From: an uncultured Sphingomonadales bacterium
Lineage (GTDB): Bacteria; Pseudomonadota; Alphaproteobacteria; Sphingomonadales; Sphingomonadaceae
Length of the DNA stretch: 40,959 nt
Assembly (NCBI GenBank): GCA_903848655.1
Contig: CAINGT010000103.1
Location: forward strand, 1-40,959
Reading direction: 5' to 3'
A program made the translations under genes and the position numbers. Shown here in pieces: positions 16,515-26,370 of this stretch. The notes below the pieces were generated by a model. The model searched no databases. It was not told where the DNA came from and was given only the letters and a program-made list of their open reading frames with translations. How positions within the stretch are numbered: the first letter of the stretch is position 1; each line of letters begins with the position of its first letter.

Positions 16515-16685
16515 AGCATGATGCGAAAAAGTGGGCACCGGTTTTTCGCAAAAAATCATGCGAAAACAGAGACTCCTAGAGCATGATGCGATTCTTTCTT
16601 ATCGCATCATGCTCTAGCGCGTGATGCGAAAAAGTGGGCACCGGTTTTTCGCAAAAAATCATGCGAAAACAAAGACTCTAGAGCG
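16515..16685. repeat. Alpha-type intergenic repeat, copy 2 (two direct modules flanking a hairpin)
   Basis: Two almost identical direct modules (about 16515-16577 and 16618-16680) each read TGATGCGAAAAAGTGGGCAC then CGGTTTTTCGCA and on to GCGAAAACA. Between them is a 15-base perfect stem (16578-16592 with 16601-16615, loop TCTTTCTT). The stem differs in sequence from that of copy 1 but still pairs. The last 27 bases are read as the 3' end of the transporter gene on the minus strand. Confidence 0.92.
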
Positions 16686-18008
16686 CCGAACCGGCAGACC
16701 GATGAACAGTACCAGCGCGATCAGCGACCCGCTTGCCATGATGGCGGCCACCAACACAAGCGGCAACCCCCGCGCAAACAGCGCGCCCGAGGCAATCGGC
16801 GCAAGTGCCGCGCCCGCGCGCCCCACCGCCAGCGCAAAGCCGGTACCAGTGGCTTTTAACTCCGGCGGATAAAGATTGGCAACGGTGGCATAAAATCCGA
16901 CAATCGCGGCATTGGTCGCGCTGGCGGCCAGTGCAATCGCCACCGTCCACGCCGCCAGGTTCGACTGCCCCAGCCCAAAGCTGGCGACCAGCACAAAGGA
17001 CACCGCCAGCGCCGCCAGCGTGGCGCGCCGGGTGCCGAGCCGGTGCATCACCCAGCCAAACGCGCCGCCACCGATGGCCCCGCCCAGATTGGCAAACGCC
17101 AGCGTGCGCGCACCTTCGGCGCGGGAATAGTGCAGCCCGGCAAATTGCGGGTCTGACAAGATCGCCGGAACCATCTTGAGGATGAAATAAAACGCCATCA
17201 TATGCGCGGCATAAGCCAGTGCGATCAACACTGTGGCCCGGCGATGCGCGGGCGCAAACAGCGCGCTGGCGCGCGCTTTGGGCGGGCCAGCGGTCAGCGG
17301 TGGCAGCGCGGCAACCGGCGCATGGCCCAGCCGGGCGAGCGACCGGTTGATCCGCACGAGCGCATTGGCCGGGCGCGCGCGTTCAAGCCAGGCCGGTGGT
17401 TCGGGCACCAGCGCCACCACCAGCGGCATCACCGCCAGCGACATCACCCCGCCCAGCACGAACACCACCGGCCAGTCATAGACCGCAAGCAAAGGCGAAG
17501 CGATCAGCCCGCCGCCAAACGCTCCTACCGGATAGCCGATCACCATCAGCGCCATCGCGATGCTGCGTTGCGCACCATTGGCCAGTTCATGCGTCAGCGC
17601 ATTGACCGACGCCAGCATACCGCCGATCCCCAGCCCGGTCAGCACCCGCCACACCGACAGCTCTTGCGGTGATCCGGCCAAGGCTGCGCCAAACATGCCG
17701 ATCGTCATCAGCGTCAGGCATCCCAGGACCGTCGGGCGGCGGCCCATTCGGTCGGCCAAGGTGCCCAGCACCACCGATCCCAGCGCCATGCCGATCAGTT
17801 CCATCGACAAGATCAGCCCCAGCCCTTCTGGCCCCAGTTGCCAATGCGCCTTGATCCCCGGCCCGGCAAACGCGCTCGCCAACACGTCAAACCCGTCAAG
17901 CGCATTGAGCAGCACGGTGACCGCCACCGCAAGCCACTGCCGCACGCGCATCGGTGATGTGTCCACTAATGCTGTGGCGCTGTGTGCAACCAAGGCCTGC
18001 TCTCCCAT
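16659..18008 (-). CDS. MFS transporter of the aromatic acid:H+ symporter (AAHS/PcaK-like) type
   Basis: About 449 residues with 12 predicted membrane helices. The first helix carries LNALDGFDVLASAF, the DGxD motif needed for aromatic acid uptake in the AAHS family. The loop 2-3 motif is LGTLADRMGRRPTVLG, and the long central loop has VPEPPAWL. Given the divergent protocatechuate genes, the likely cargo is protocatechuate or a related benzoate; this is inference. The ATG at 18008 gives a normal short N-terminus. The last residues (SRVFVFA) and the stop codon come from the neighbouring repeat, so the native C-terminus was probably replaced. Confidence 0.85.
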   Translation of the reverse strand: MGEQALVAHSATALVDTSPMRVRQWLAVAVTVLLNALDGFDVLASAFAGPGIKAHWQLGPEGLGLILSMELIGMALGSVVLGTLADRMGRRPTVLGCLTLMTIGMFGAALAGSPQELSVWRVLTGLGIGGMLASVNALTHELANGAQRSIAMALMVIGYPVGAFGGGLIASPLLAVYDWPVVFVLGGVMSLAVMPLVVALVPEPPAWLERARPANALVRINRSLARLGHAPVAALPPLTAGPPKARASALFAPAHRRATVLIALAYAAHMMAFYFILKMVPAILSDPQFAGLHYSRAEGARTLAFANLGGAIGGGAFGWVMHRLGTRRATLAALAVSFVLVASFGLGQSNLAAWTVAIALAASATNAAIVGFYATVANLYPPELKATGTGFALAVGRAGAALAPIASGALFARGLPLVLVAAIMASGSLIALVLFIGLPVRRSRVFVFA

Positions 18009-18080
18009 TGAAACACCGATTGTCCCTAAACCGCTAATTCCCGAAGACCAGCCAATTCCTGCAACGCGCGCGCAGAATTC

Positions 18081-18090
18081 TTTTTGCGCA
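18081..18090. promoter_or_regulatory. Candidate operator in the transporter/lig divergent region
   Basis: TTTGCGCAAA is a perfect 10-base palindrome in the 191-base gap between the divergent transporter and the DUF1932-ligJABC operon. It is well placed to be bound by a regulator serving both sides. In Sphingobium the lig genes are controlled by a LysR protein (LigR), but no regulator gene is in this window and the link is conjecture. Confidence 0.3.
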
Positions 18091-18199
18091 AATCGCCAGA
18101 CCATGCAACTCGCGGCGCAGCGAGCGTTTAGCCTGAACTTATCATCGCCACGCGCATTCGCATTGGTCGCGCCCGCGCCCGCGCGGCACGAGAGGGGCG

Positions 18200-19012
18200 A
18201 TGGTCCAACAGATTGCCCTGATCGGTTTTGGCGAAGCGGGCGCGACGTTTGCCCGCGCGGCGGGCTGGGGTGGGGCGGCGCGGGCTTATGATGTTCGGCC
18301 CGAACGCAGCGCCCCAGCGGCAGAACTGGGGGTGCAGTTTTGCCCCAGCGCCGCCGCCGCGCTCGCCGGGGCCGATCTGGTGCTGTCGCTGGTAACCGCC
18401 GATGCGGCGCTGGCGGTGGCGCGTGATTGTGCGCCGCTGATCGCAGCCGGAGCGCTGTGGTGCGACATGAATTCAGTATCGCCCGACACCAAGCGCGCGG
18501 CGGCAGCGGCGATTACCGCAGCGGGCGGGCGTTATGTCGATGTTGCGGTCTTGGCCCCGGTCGATCCGGCACGGCTGAACGTGCCGCTGCTGCTGGCGGG
18601 CGATGCGGCGGACGCGGCAGCGGTGGCGCTGGCGGCGGCGGGGTTTGTGCGGATCAGCGTGGTCGGCGCGGAGATTGGCCGCGCCAGTGCGATCAAGCTG
18701 ATCCGCTCGGTCATGGTCAAAGGGATCGAGGCGCTGACCGCCGAAATGATGCTCGCGTCCAACCGTGCCGGGGTTGGCGAAGCGGTGCTGGCCTCGCTCG
18801 ATGCCAGCGAACGGCACGAATCGTGGTTTGTGCGCGCCGCCTATAACCTTGACCGCATGGCGCAGCACGGGGAACGCCGCGCCGCCGAAATGGAACACTG
18901 CGCCAGCACGCTGGACGCGCTGGGCGTCGCGCCGTTGATGACCCGCGCCACTGTCGAGCGCCAGCGCGCGGCGGCGGGAACGATAATCCCCAGCCCGCCG
19001 CCACCCGCCTGA
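18200..19012 (+). CDS. NAD(P)-binding 6-phosphogluconate dehydrogenase-like protein with DUF1932
   Basis: 270 residues of the beta-hydroxyacid dehydrogenase superfamily. The N-terminal Rossmann fold starts IALIGFGEAGATFARAAGW (GxGxxG). SLVTADAALAVARD and LWCDMNSVSPDTKRAAAAA follow. The C-terminal DUF1932 helical domain contains the presumed catalytic lysine region ASAIKLIRSVMVKGIEALT. A reversible NAD(P)-linked alcohol oxidation or reduction is likely, but the substrate is unknown. It is the first gene of the lig operon, 20 bases before ligJ, with AGAGGGG just before the ATG. Related genes occur in other protocatechuate 4,5-cleavage clusters, which suggests a role on a side route of the pathway. 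Confidence 0.82.
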   Translation: MVQQIALIGFGEAGATFARAAGWGGAARAYDVRPERSAPAAELGVQFCPSAAAALAGADLVLSLVTADAALAVARDCAPLIAAGALWCDMNSVSPDTKRAAAAAITAAGGRYVDVAVLAPVDPARLNVPLLLAGDAADAAAVALAAAGFVRISVVGAEIGRASAIKLIRSVMVKGIEALTAEMMLASNRAGVGEAVLASLDASERHESWFVRAAYNLDRMAQHGERRAAEMEHCASTLDALGVAPLMTRATVERQRAAAGTIIPSPPPPA

Positions 19013-19032
19013 TCGAGCAAGGATTGCGACCG

Positions 19033-20054
19033 ATGACGCTGATAATCGATTGCCACGGCCACTATACGGTTCTGCCCGCCGCGCACGACACGTGGCGCGC
19101 GGCGCAAGTCGCCGCCTTTGCCGCAGGCGAAGCTGCCCCCGCCTATCCCGCGATCAGCGATGACGAGATCCGCGCGACGATTGCGGCCAACCAGTTGCGG
19201 CTGATCCGCGAACGCGGCGCGGATGTGACGATCTTTTCCCCCCGCGCCAGTGCGATGGCCCCGCATGTCGGCGATCAGACCGTGGCGGTGCCGTGGGCGC
19301 GCGCGTGCAACGATCTGATCGCGCGCGTGGTCGGTCTTTACCCCGAAACATTCGCCGGGGTGTGCATGTTGCCGCAATCACCCGAAGCGGACATGACTTC
19401 ATCGGTGCGCGAACTCGAACGCTGCGTGACCGAACTCGGCTTTGTCGGCTGCAACCTCAATCCCGATCCCGGTGGCGGGCATTTCAGCCATCCGCCGCTG
19501 ACCGATCCGTATTGGTTCGGCTTTTACGAAAAGATGGTCGAGCTCGATGTGCCCGCGATGATCCACGTGTCGGGATCATGCAATCCGGCGATGCACGCGA
19601 CCGGGGGCTATTACATCGCTGCCGATACCATCGCCTTCATGCAATTGCTCGAAGGCGATCTGTTCGCGCGGTTTCCGACTTTGCGCTTTATCATCCCGCA
19701 TGGCGGCGGCGCGGTGCCCTATCACTGGGGGCGCTATCGCGGGCTGGCCGACATGCTGAAAAAGCCTGCGCTCGACCATCATCTGATGGACAATGTCTAT
19801 TTCGACACGTGCGTCTATCACCAGCCGGGGGTGAACCTGCTCGCCGAAGTGATCGATACCAAGAATATCCTGTTCGGGTCTGAAATGGTTGGCGCGGTGC
19901 GCGGGATCGATCCGCAGACCGGGCACTATTTCGATGATACCAAACGCTATGTCGATGCGCTGCCGATCAGCGATGCGGCGCGCCATGCGATTTTCGAAGG
20001 CAATGCGCGCCGGGTGTTCCCCCGGCTCGATGCCCGGTTGAAGGAGCGCGGACT

Positions 20055-20058
<4 letters not shown>
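19033..20058 (+). CDS. ligJ: 4-oxalomesaconate hydratase, LigJ-type amidohydrolase
   Basis: 341 residues, the length of LigJ, which adds water to 4-oxalomesaconate to give 4-carboxy-4-hydroxy-2-oxoadipate. It is an amidohydrolase-fold protein. IIDCHGHY holds His8 and His10, MIHVSG has His178, IPHGGGAVPYH has His223 and FGSEMVGAV has Glu284. The spacing matches the zinc and catalytic residues known for LigJ. NLNPDPGGG is also conserved. Position directly before ligAB supports the call. A closely related amidohydrolase with another pathway substrate remains possible, because overall similarity is moderate. The ATG at 19033 has AAGGA nine bases upstream. Its stop overlaps the ligA start (GTGA). 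Confidence 0.82.
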
Positions 20059-21318
<1,260 letters not shown>

Positions 21319-21330
21319 GGAACATTGCCG

Positions 21331-22287
21331 ATGCGTATCGCTCTTGCCGGGGCCGGTGCTTTTGGGGAAAAGCACCTTGATGGCCTGAAAAACATTGCTG
21401 GCGTCGAAATCGTCTCGATCATCAGCCGCACCGGCGAACAGGCCGCTGCCGTTGCGGCCAAATATGGCGCGAAGCATTCCTCAACCGAACTGGCCGATGC
21501 GCTGGCGCGCGATGATGTCGATGCGGTGATCTTGTGCACGCCGACGCAGATGCACGCCGAACAGGCCATCGCCGCGATGCGCGCGGGCAAACATGTGCAA
21601 GTCGAAATTCCGCTGGCGGACAGTTGGGCCGATGCGCAAGCCGTCGCCGCCGTTCAGGCGCAGACCGGCAAAGTGTGCATGGTTGGCCATACCCGCCGGT
21701 TCAACCCGTCGCACCAATGGGTGCACCAGCGCATCGCAGCGGGGGATATGACGCTGCAACAGCTTGATGTGCAGACGTATTTCTTCCGTCGCAAGAACAT
21801 CAATGCCAAAGGCGAAGCGCGCAGTTGGACCGACCATTTGCTGTGGCACCATGCCGCGCATACCATCGACTTGTTCGCCTATCAGTCCGGGCGCATTGTT
21901 GCCGCACACGTGCTGCAAGGGCCAAAACATCCCGTGCTCGGCATCGCGCTCGATATGTCGATCCAGTTGAAGGCTGAAACCGGCGCGCTGTGCACACTGT
22001 CTTTGTCGTTCAACAACGATGGCCCGTTGGGCACGTTTTTTCGCTATATCGGCGATACCGGTACTTATATCGCGCGCTATGATGATCTGTTTGACGGGCG
22101 CGACACGCCGATCAATGTCAGCCAAGTCGCGGTCAGCATGAACGGCATCGAACTGCAGGACCGCGAATTCATCGCCGCCATCCGCGCCGGTCGCCAGCCG
22201 AACAGCGCGATCGGCGATGTAATCGATTGCTATCGCGTGATTGGCGAACTCGCCCAGCAACTCGAAGCGCAAGACGGCTGGTCATGA
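21331..22287 (+). CDS. ligC: 4-carboxy-2-hydroxymuconate-6-semialdehyde dehydrogenase LigC
   Basis: 318 residues of the Gfo/Idh/MocA family. It oxidises the hemiacetal form of the LigAB product to 2-pyrone-4,6-dicarboxylate with NADP. The Rossmann start is RIALAGAGAFGEKHLDGLKN, followed by VILCTPTQMHAEQAIAAMRA and the lysine region AGKHVQVEIPLADSW. VGHTRRFNPSHQWVHQ and LLWHHAAHTIDLFAYQ line the active site and match LigC. An in-frame TTG precedes it at 21325, but the ATG at 21331 has AAGGAAC seven bases upstream. It ends 12 bases from the convergent flagellin gene. ligI and ligK do not follow. Confidence 0.94.
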   Translation: MRIALAGAGAFGEKHLDGLKNIAGVEIVSIISRTGEQAAAVAAKYGAKHSSTELADALARDDVDAVILCTPTQMHAEQAIAAMRAGKHVQVEIPLADSWADAQAVAAVQAQTGKVCMVGHTRRFNPSHQWVHQRIAAGDMTLQQLDVQTYFFRRKNINAKGEARSWTDHLLWHHAAHTIDLFAYQSGRIVAAHVLQGPKHPVLGIALDMSIQLKAETGALCTLSLSFNNDGPLGTFFRYIGDTGTYIARYDDLFDGRDTPINVSQVAVSMNGIELQDREFIAAIRAGRQPNSAIGDVIDCYRVIGELAQQLEAQDGWS

Positions 22288-22299
22288 TCGGTGCGTCAC

Positions 22300-23199
22300 T
22301 TATTGCTTGAGCAGCGACAGCACGCTTTGCTGGCTCTGATTGGCTTGCGCGATCATCGCGGTCGAAGCTTGCGCCAGGATCTGCGCTTTGGCCAAGTGCG
22401 TGGTTTCGGTCGAATAATCGGTGTCCTGAATCCGGCTGCGCGCCGATGACAGATTGGTGATATTGGTGTTGAGGTTGCTCACCACCGAGGTTAGCCGATT
22501 TTGCGCTGCGCCCAGCGCGGCTTGCGTGGCGTTGACTTGCACGATCACTGCATCGACATTGGTAATCGTGATGGACGAAGCGGCCTGGGTTGACACATCA
22601 AGCGCCTGAGTCGTGCCGCTGGCGCCGTTGTACGACGTCTGACCGACCCCGCCGTTGGTGCCGTACATTTGCGCGCCGTTGAACGCGGGACTGTCGATCA
22701 CCACGTTTTCGCCATTGTTGGCACCGGTCTGGATGGTGGTCTTGATATCTTGCGAGCCGTTGGCGGCCGGTACGCCCGACGCAATCGCAAAGACATTGAC
22801 GCCATTGAACGTGGTGGTCGAAAGGATCCCCGAAATCTGCTGCGTCAGGTTCGACACTTCGGACTGCATCGAAGTCCGGTCGGACAGTTGATACGTGCCC
22901 GATGACGACTGCACGGCGAGCTGCCGGATGCGCTGCAACATATTGGTCACTTCGCTCAGCGCGCCACCCGCAGTCTGCGCGAGCGAAATGCCGTCATTGG
23001 CATTGCTGACGGCTTGGCTCATCCCGTCGATCTGTGCGGTCATGGTGTTGCTGATCGCCAGCCCCGCCGCATCATCGGCGGCGCTGTTGATGCGCAGCCC
23101 GGTCGACAGCCGCTGCATCGCCTGCGCGGTCATTCTGCCCGCCGCGTTCGACGCATCGGCGGCCTGGGTTGCGGCAATGTTGGTATTGATTGCGGTCAT
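22300..23199 (-). CDS. Flagellin
   Basis: 299 residues, a short flagellin typical of alphaproteobacteria. The N-terminal D0/D1 domain has AINTNIAATQAADASNAAGR, QRLSTGLRINSAADDAAGLA and NDGISLAQTAGGALSEV. The C-terminal D1/D0 has NRLTSVVSNLNTNITNLSSA, RIQDTDYSTETTHLAKAQIL and the ending QSQQSVLSLLKQ. The variable centre is only about 80 residues. It would be exported by the flagellar type III apparatus and polymerise into the filament. The start at 23199 has GGAG ten bases upstream; the open frame extends about 88 codons further through an intergenic repeat and is not coding. No other flagellar gene is in the window. Confidence 0.96.
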   Translation of the reverse strand: MTAINTNIAATQAADASNAAGRMTAQAMQRLSTGLRINSAADDAAGLAISNTMTAQIDGMSQAVSNANDGISLAQTAGGALSEVTNMLQRIRQLAVQSSSGTYQLSDRTSMQSEVSNLTQQISGILSTTTFNGVNVFAIASGVPAANGSQDIKTTIQTGANNGENVVIDSPAFNGAQMYGTNGGVGQTSYNGASGTTQALDVSTQAASSITITNVDAVIVQVNATQAALGAAQNRLTSVVSNLNTNITNLSSARSRIQDTDYSTETTHLAKAQILAQASTAMIAQANQSQQSVLSLLKQ

Positions 23200-23215
23200 A
23201 ATCGCATTCTCCACA

Positions 23216-23285
23216 AGAGCGCTTGATGCAAACGCACGGGCATCAGTTTTTTGCAATAAATCATGCGAAAACAAAATTTTAAAGC
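23216..23285. repeat. Alpha-type intergenic repeat, copy 3 (decayed)
   Basis: TGATGC, CATCAGTTTTTTGCA and TCATGCGAAAACAAA match the module of copies 1, 2 and 4, but with several substitutions and the GTGGG core lost. It occupies the leader of the flagellin gene, ending about 16 bases before its start codon. Confidence 0.72.
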
Positions 23286-23476
23286 GTACTTCCCATACAA
23301 TTGATGACGCCGGGCGGGTTCCGCCATTTGTCAACGTATCACGGTAAATCATGCTCCCTGGCACATGGCGCGCCACGGCTGGCACCCGCCAAAACGGGTT
23401 CCTCGGCAAGCAGAACGGCAGCGCACGCAGGATATTAAGTCGCTGATAATCGCATCGGCGCACCAGCGTTTACTTT
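23286..23476. other. Non-coding gap upstream of flagellin, between repeat copies 3 and 4
   Basis: This belongs to a 405-base stretch without genes (23200-23604) that also holds repeat copies 3 and 4. The remaining 190 bases should contain the flagellin promoter. The only motif I can point to is a minus-strand TGGCGCGCCATGTGCC (23375 to 23360). Its GG-N10-GC spacing would fit sigma-54, but it is a weak match. I see no coding signal here. Confidence 0.4.
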
Positions 23477-23579
23477 AGAGCGGAATGCGATTAGGTTGAA
23501 TCCCATTCCGCTCTAGAGTCTTTGTTTTCGCGTGATTTATTGCGAAAAACCGGTTCCCACTTTTTCGCATCACGCTCTA
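23477..23579. repeat. Alpha-type intergenic repeat, copy 4
   Basis: It has the same orientation and order as copy 1: a 16-base stem (one mismatch, loop AGGTTG), then CTTTGTTTTCGCGTGATTTA, TTGCGAAAAACCGGTTCCCA and CTTTTTCGCATCACGCTCTA. It stands directly upstream of the helicase gene, 25 bases before its ATG, so that gene's promoter must lie within or before the repeat. Confidence 0.9.
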
Positions 23580-23604
23580 GCCCGCGCTCTCGCCACAGAG
23601 GATC

Positions 23605-26370
23605 ATGGAATCACCCCCCTGCCCCGCGCTGGCACTGCCCGCGCTCCATGCCAGCCACGGCGGTTGCTGGCTTGACGATGGACAGGGCGGGCGCGGGGCG
23701 CGCGAAATCAGCAAAGGCGAAGCGATTGTCGCCGCTGCCGATACCCCGCTGATCGTGCTCGGTGCACCGCTGGTGGCGAGCAGGTTGGGCTATCCCGATC
23801 TGTCGGGGCTCGATCTGCTGGAATTGTATGCCTTTGTCGCCCCGGCACGGTTTGTCGTGCCCACGCCGCGCGGGCTGGCGCGCGCGCTCGGCTTGCCCGA
23901 ACCGGCAGGCGATGCGGCGGTGCCCGCATTCCTGCGGCAGGCAGCGGCGGTGCTGATCGACCAGACCGGCAGGCCCGACTGGCCCGCGCGTGAAGGCGCA
24001 TGGACCGCGTTGCAGGCGCTGACCCGGCTGCGCTGGCCATGGGCAACGCTGCTGCGGCACGCGATCACCCGCCCGGATCGCGCCGAACGCTGGTTGTTTA
24101 CCCGCCTGCCCGAATGGGATGAGGCCGCACCGCGCCCGCAGCCCGCGCAAATCACGCTGGGCGATGATGCGATTGCCGAACGGCTCGCGCTGATCGCGGG
24201 TGCCGCTGCCGAAGCGCGCCCGGCGCAGCGCGCTTATGCCCGCGCGGCGGGCGCAGTGTTCGCGCCGCGCCCGCGCTCCGGCGCGCCGCACGTGGTGCTG
24301 GCGCAAGCCGGGACGGGCACGGGCAAAACGCTTGGCTATCTCGCCCCGGCGTCGCTGTGGAGCACGCTGGCAGGCGGCACGGTATGGGTTTCGACTTATA
24401 CCAAGGCGTTGCAACGCCAGTTGCGCCGCGAAAGCCGCCGCGCTTTTGCCGACCGCCCCGCAGGCGATGCCGCGCGCGTGGTGGTGCGCAAAGGGCGCGA
24501 AAACTATGTTTGCCTGCTCAATCTTGAAGATGCCTTGCAGGGCGGGTTTCAGGGCCGCGCGGCGGTGCTGGCGCACCTCGTGGCGCGCTGGGCGGGATAT
24601 AGTCAGGATGGCGATATGGTCGGCGGCGATCTGCCCGGCTGGCTGGGCACGCTGTTTCGCCGCCGCGCGATCAGCGCGCTGACCGATCAGCGCGGCGAAT
24701 GTATTTATGCCGCCTGCCCCCATTTTCGCAAATGCTTCATCGAGCGCGCCAGCCGCGCCTCTGCCGCCGCCGATCTGGTCATCGCCAACCACGCGCTGGT
24801 CATGATTAATGCCGCGCGCGGGCGCGAGGCGGGGGGGCAGCCGACGCGGATCGTGTTCGACGAAGGCCACCATGTGTTCGATGCCGCCGACGCGACATTT
24901 GCCGCCGCGCTGACCGGGGCCGAAACCATCGAATTGCGCCGCTGGGTGATCGGCCCCGAAGGCACATCGCGCGGGCGGCGGCGCGGGCTGGCGGCGCGGC
25001 TGGCCGATCTGGCCAGCTATGACGATGACGGCGCGCGCGCGATTGCCCGCGCCCGCGCGGCGGCAGAGGCGCTGCCCGCCGATGGCTGGCTGGCGCGACT
25101 GGGCGAAGCCAGTCCGCTCGGCCCGGTCGAAGCGTTGCTGGCGGCCACCCGCGCCTGTGTCTATGCCCGCGATGAAAGCGGCGGGACCGAAGCGGGCTAT
25201 GGGCTGGAAACCGAAGCGGTGGGGCTTGACGCCACGCTGCTCGCGCACGCTGCCGCCGCACACGATGCGCTGGCCGCGCTGCGCCAGCCGTTGATGCAGT
25301 TGACCAGCCGGATCGAGGCGCTGCTGAACGATCCGCCCGACTGGCTCGATGGCACCGCGCGCGCGCGGATCGAAGGCGCGCGCGCCTCGATCACGTGGCG
25401 CGGCGATCTGCTGGCGGGGTGGATCGCGCTGCTGGCGCGGCTGGGCGGGCCATCCGATCCCGATTTTGTCGATTGGCTGGCGGTGGACCGGTCAGACGGG
25501 CGCGATTGGGATGTCGGGCTGCACCGCCGCTATCTTGACCCGATGAAGCCGTTTGCCGCCACTGTGCTCGCCCCCGCGCACGGCGTGCTGATGACCAGCG
25601 CGACTTTGTGCGACCGCCAAGCCGCGGGGCCAGCAGCCGAACCTGACTGGGAATCAGCGATCAGCCGCAGCGGTGCGCGCCATCTTGGCGTCGTACCCAG
25701 GCTGTTCGCGGTGGACAGCCCGTTCGATTATGCCGCGCAAGCGCAAGTGCTGATCGTGACCGATGTGCCGCGCGGCGATATCGGCGCGCTGGCGGCAGCT
25801 TATGCCCGGCTGATCGAGGCGGCGGGCGGCGGCGCGTTGGGGCTGTTTACCGCAATCCGGCGGTTGCGCGCAGTGCACGGGCGGATCGTTGACCGGCTCG
25901 CGCGCGTCGGCCTGCCGCTGTACGCCCAACATGTCGATCCGATCGACACCGGGACATTGGTCGATATTTTTCGCGATGAACCGCGCGCCTCGCTGATCGG
26001 CACCGACGCCTTGCGCGACGGAGTCGATGTGCCGGGCGATTCGCTGCGGCTGGTGGTAATGGAGCAAGTGCCCTGGCCCAAACCGTCGATCCTGCACCGC
26101 GCGCGGCGGCTGGCGGGCGGCGGGCAAGTGCACGATGACGCAATCATCCGCGCGCGGCTGGCGCAAGCGTTTGGACGGCTGATCCGCTCGGGCGAAGATC
26201 GCGGCACATTCGTGGTGCTGTCGGCGGCATTTCCCTCGCGCCTGCTCAGCGCGTTTCCGGCGGGAACCCCGGTGCGGCGGCTGACGCTCGATGCGGCTTT
26301 ACAAACTATCGCGGGCAGTGTTTCTGGCGCAGACGCGACCGCCTCAAGCCCTGCCGGAAACCCTGCGTGA
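23605..26370 (+). CDS. XPD/DinG-like Fe-S superfamily 2 DNA helicase
   Basis: 921 residues. Walker A is AQAGTGTGKTLGYLAPA (residues about 233-242) and Walker B is a DEGH box (VFDEGHHVFD, Asp419). Motif III-like is LMTSATL, and motif VI is AQAFGRLIRSGEDRG (near residue 853). Four cysteines between motifs Ia and II (Cys303, 366, 371, 377) match the Fe-S cluster of the XPD/DinG group. A 5'-3' helicase acting in DNA repair or R-loop removal is likely. The first 230 residues have no recognisable motif and make it longer than E. coli DinG. The start ATG has AGAGG just upstream. Its stop overlaps the next gene (GTGA). Confidence 0.9.
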   Translation: MESPPCPALALPALHASHGGCWLDDGQGGRGAREISKGEAIVAAADTPLIVLGAPLVASRLGYPDLSGLDLLELYAFVAPARFVVPTPRGLARALGLPEPAGDAAVPAFLRQAAAVLIDQTGRPDWPAREGAWTALQALTRLRWPWATLLRHAITRPDRAERWLFTRLPEWDEAAPRPQPAQITLGDDAIAERLALIAGAAAEARPAQRAYARAAGAVFAPRPRSGAPHVVLAQAGTGTGKTLGYLAPASLWSTLAGGTVWVSTYTKALQRQLRRESRRAFADRPAGDAARVVVRKGRENYVCLLNLEDALQGGFQGRAAVLAHLVARWAGYSQDGDMVGGDLPGWLGTLFRRRAISALTDQRGECIYAACPHFRKCFIERASRASAAADLVIANHALVMINAARGREAGGQPTRIVFDEGHHVFDAADATFAAALTGAETIELRRWVIGPEGTSRGRRRGLAARLADLASYDDDGARAIARARAAAEALPADGWLARLGEASPLGPVEALLAATRACVYARDESGGTEAGYGLETEAVGLDATLLAHAAAAHDALAALRQPLMQLTSRIEALLNDPPDWLDGTARARIEGARASITWRGDLLAGWIALLARLGGPSDPDFVDWLAVDRSDGRDWDVGLHRRYLDPMKPFAATVLAPAHGVLMTSATLCDRQAAGPAAEPDWESAISRSGARHLGVVPRLFAVDSPFDYAAQAQVLIVTDVPRGDIGALAAAYARLIEAAGGGALGLFTAIRRLRAVHGRIVDRLARVGLPLYAQHVDPIDTGTLVDIFRDEPRASLIGTDALRDGVDVPGDSLRLVVMEQVPWPKPSILHRARRLAGGGQVHDDAIIRARLAQAFGRLIRSGEDRGTFVVLSAAFPSRLLSAFPAGTPVRRLTLDAALQTIAGSVSGADATASSPAGNPA

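Noticed and set aside
23360-23375. Sigma-54 promoter for flagellin (TGGCGCGCCATGTGCC, minus strand)
   Set aside because: The GG-N10-GC spacing fits, but other consensus bases do not, and one such match is expected by chance in GC-rich DNA. Kept only as a note.
23200-23463. N-terminal extension of flagellin by 88 codons
   Set aside because: Flagellins are exported without such an extension and the stretch is repeat and promoter DNA. The AINTN start is conserved.
23611-25263. A 550-codon open frame antisense to the helicase
   Set aside because: It mirrors the helicase gene, has an Arg/Gln/Gly-rich composition and no domain, so it is a shadow frame.
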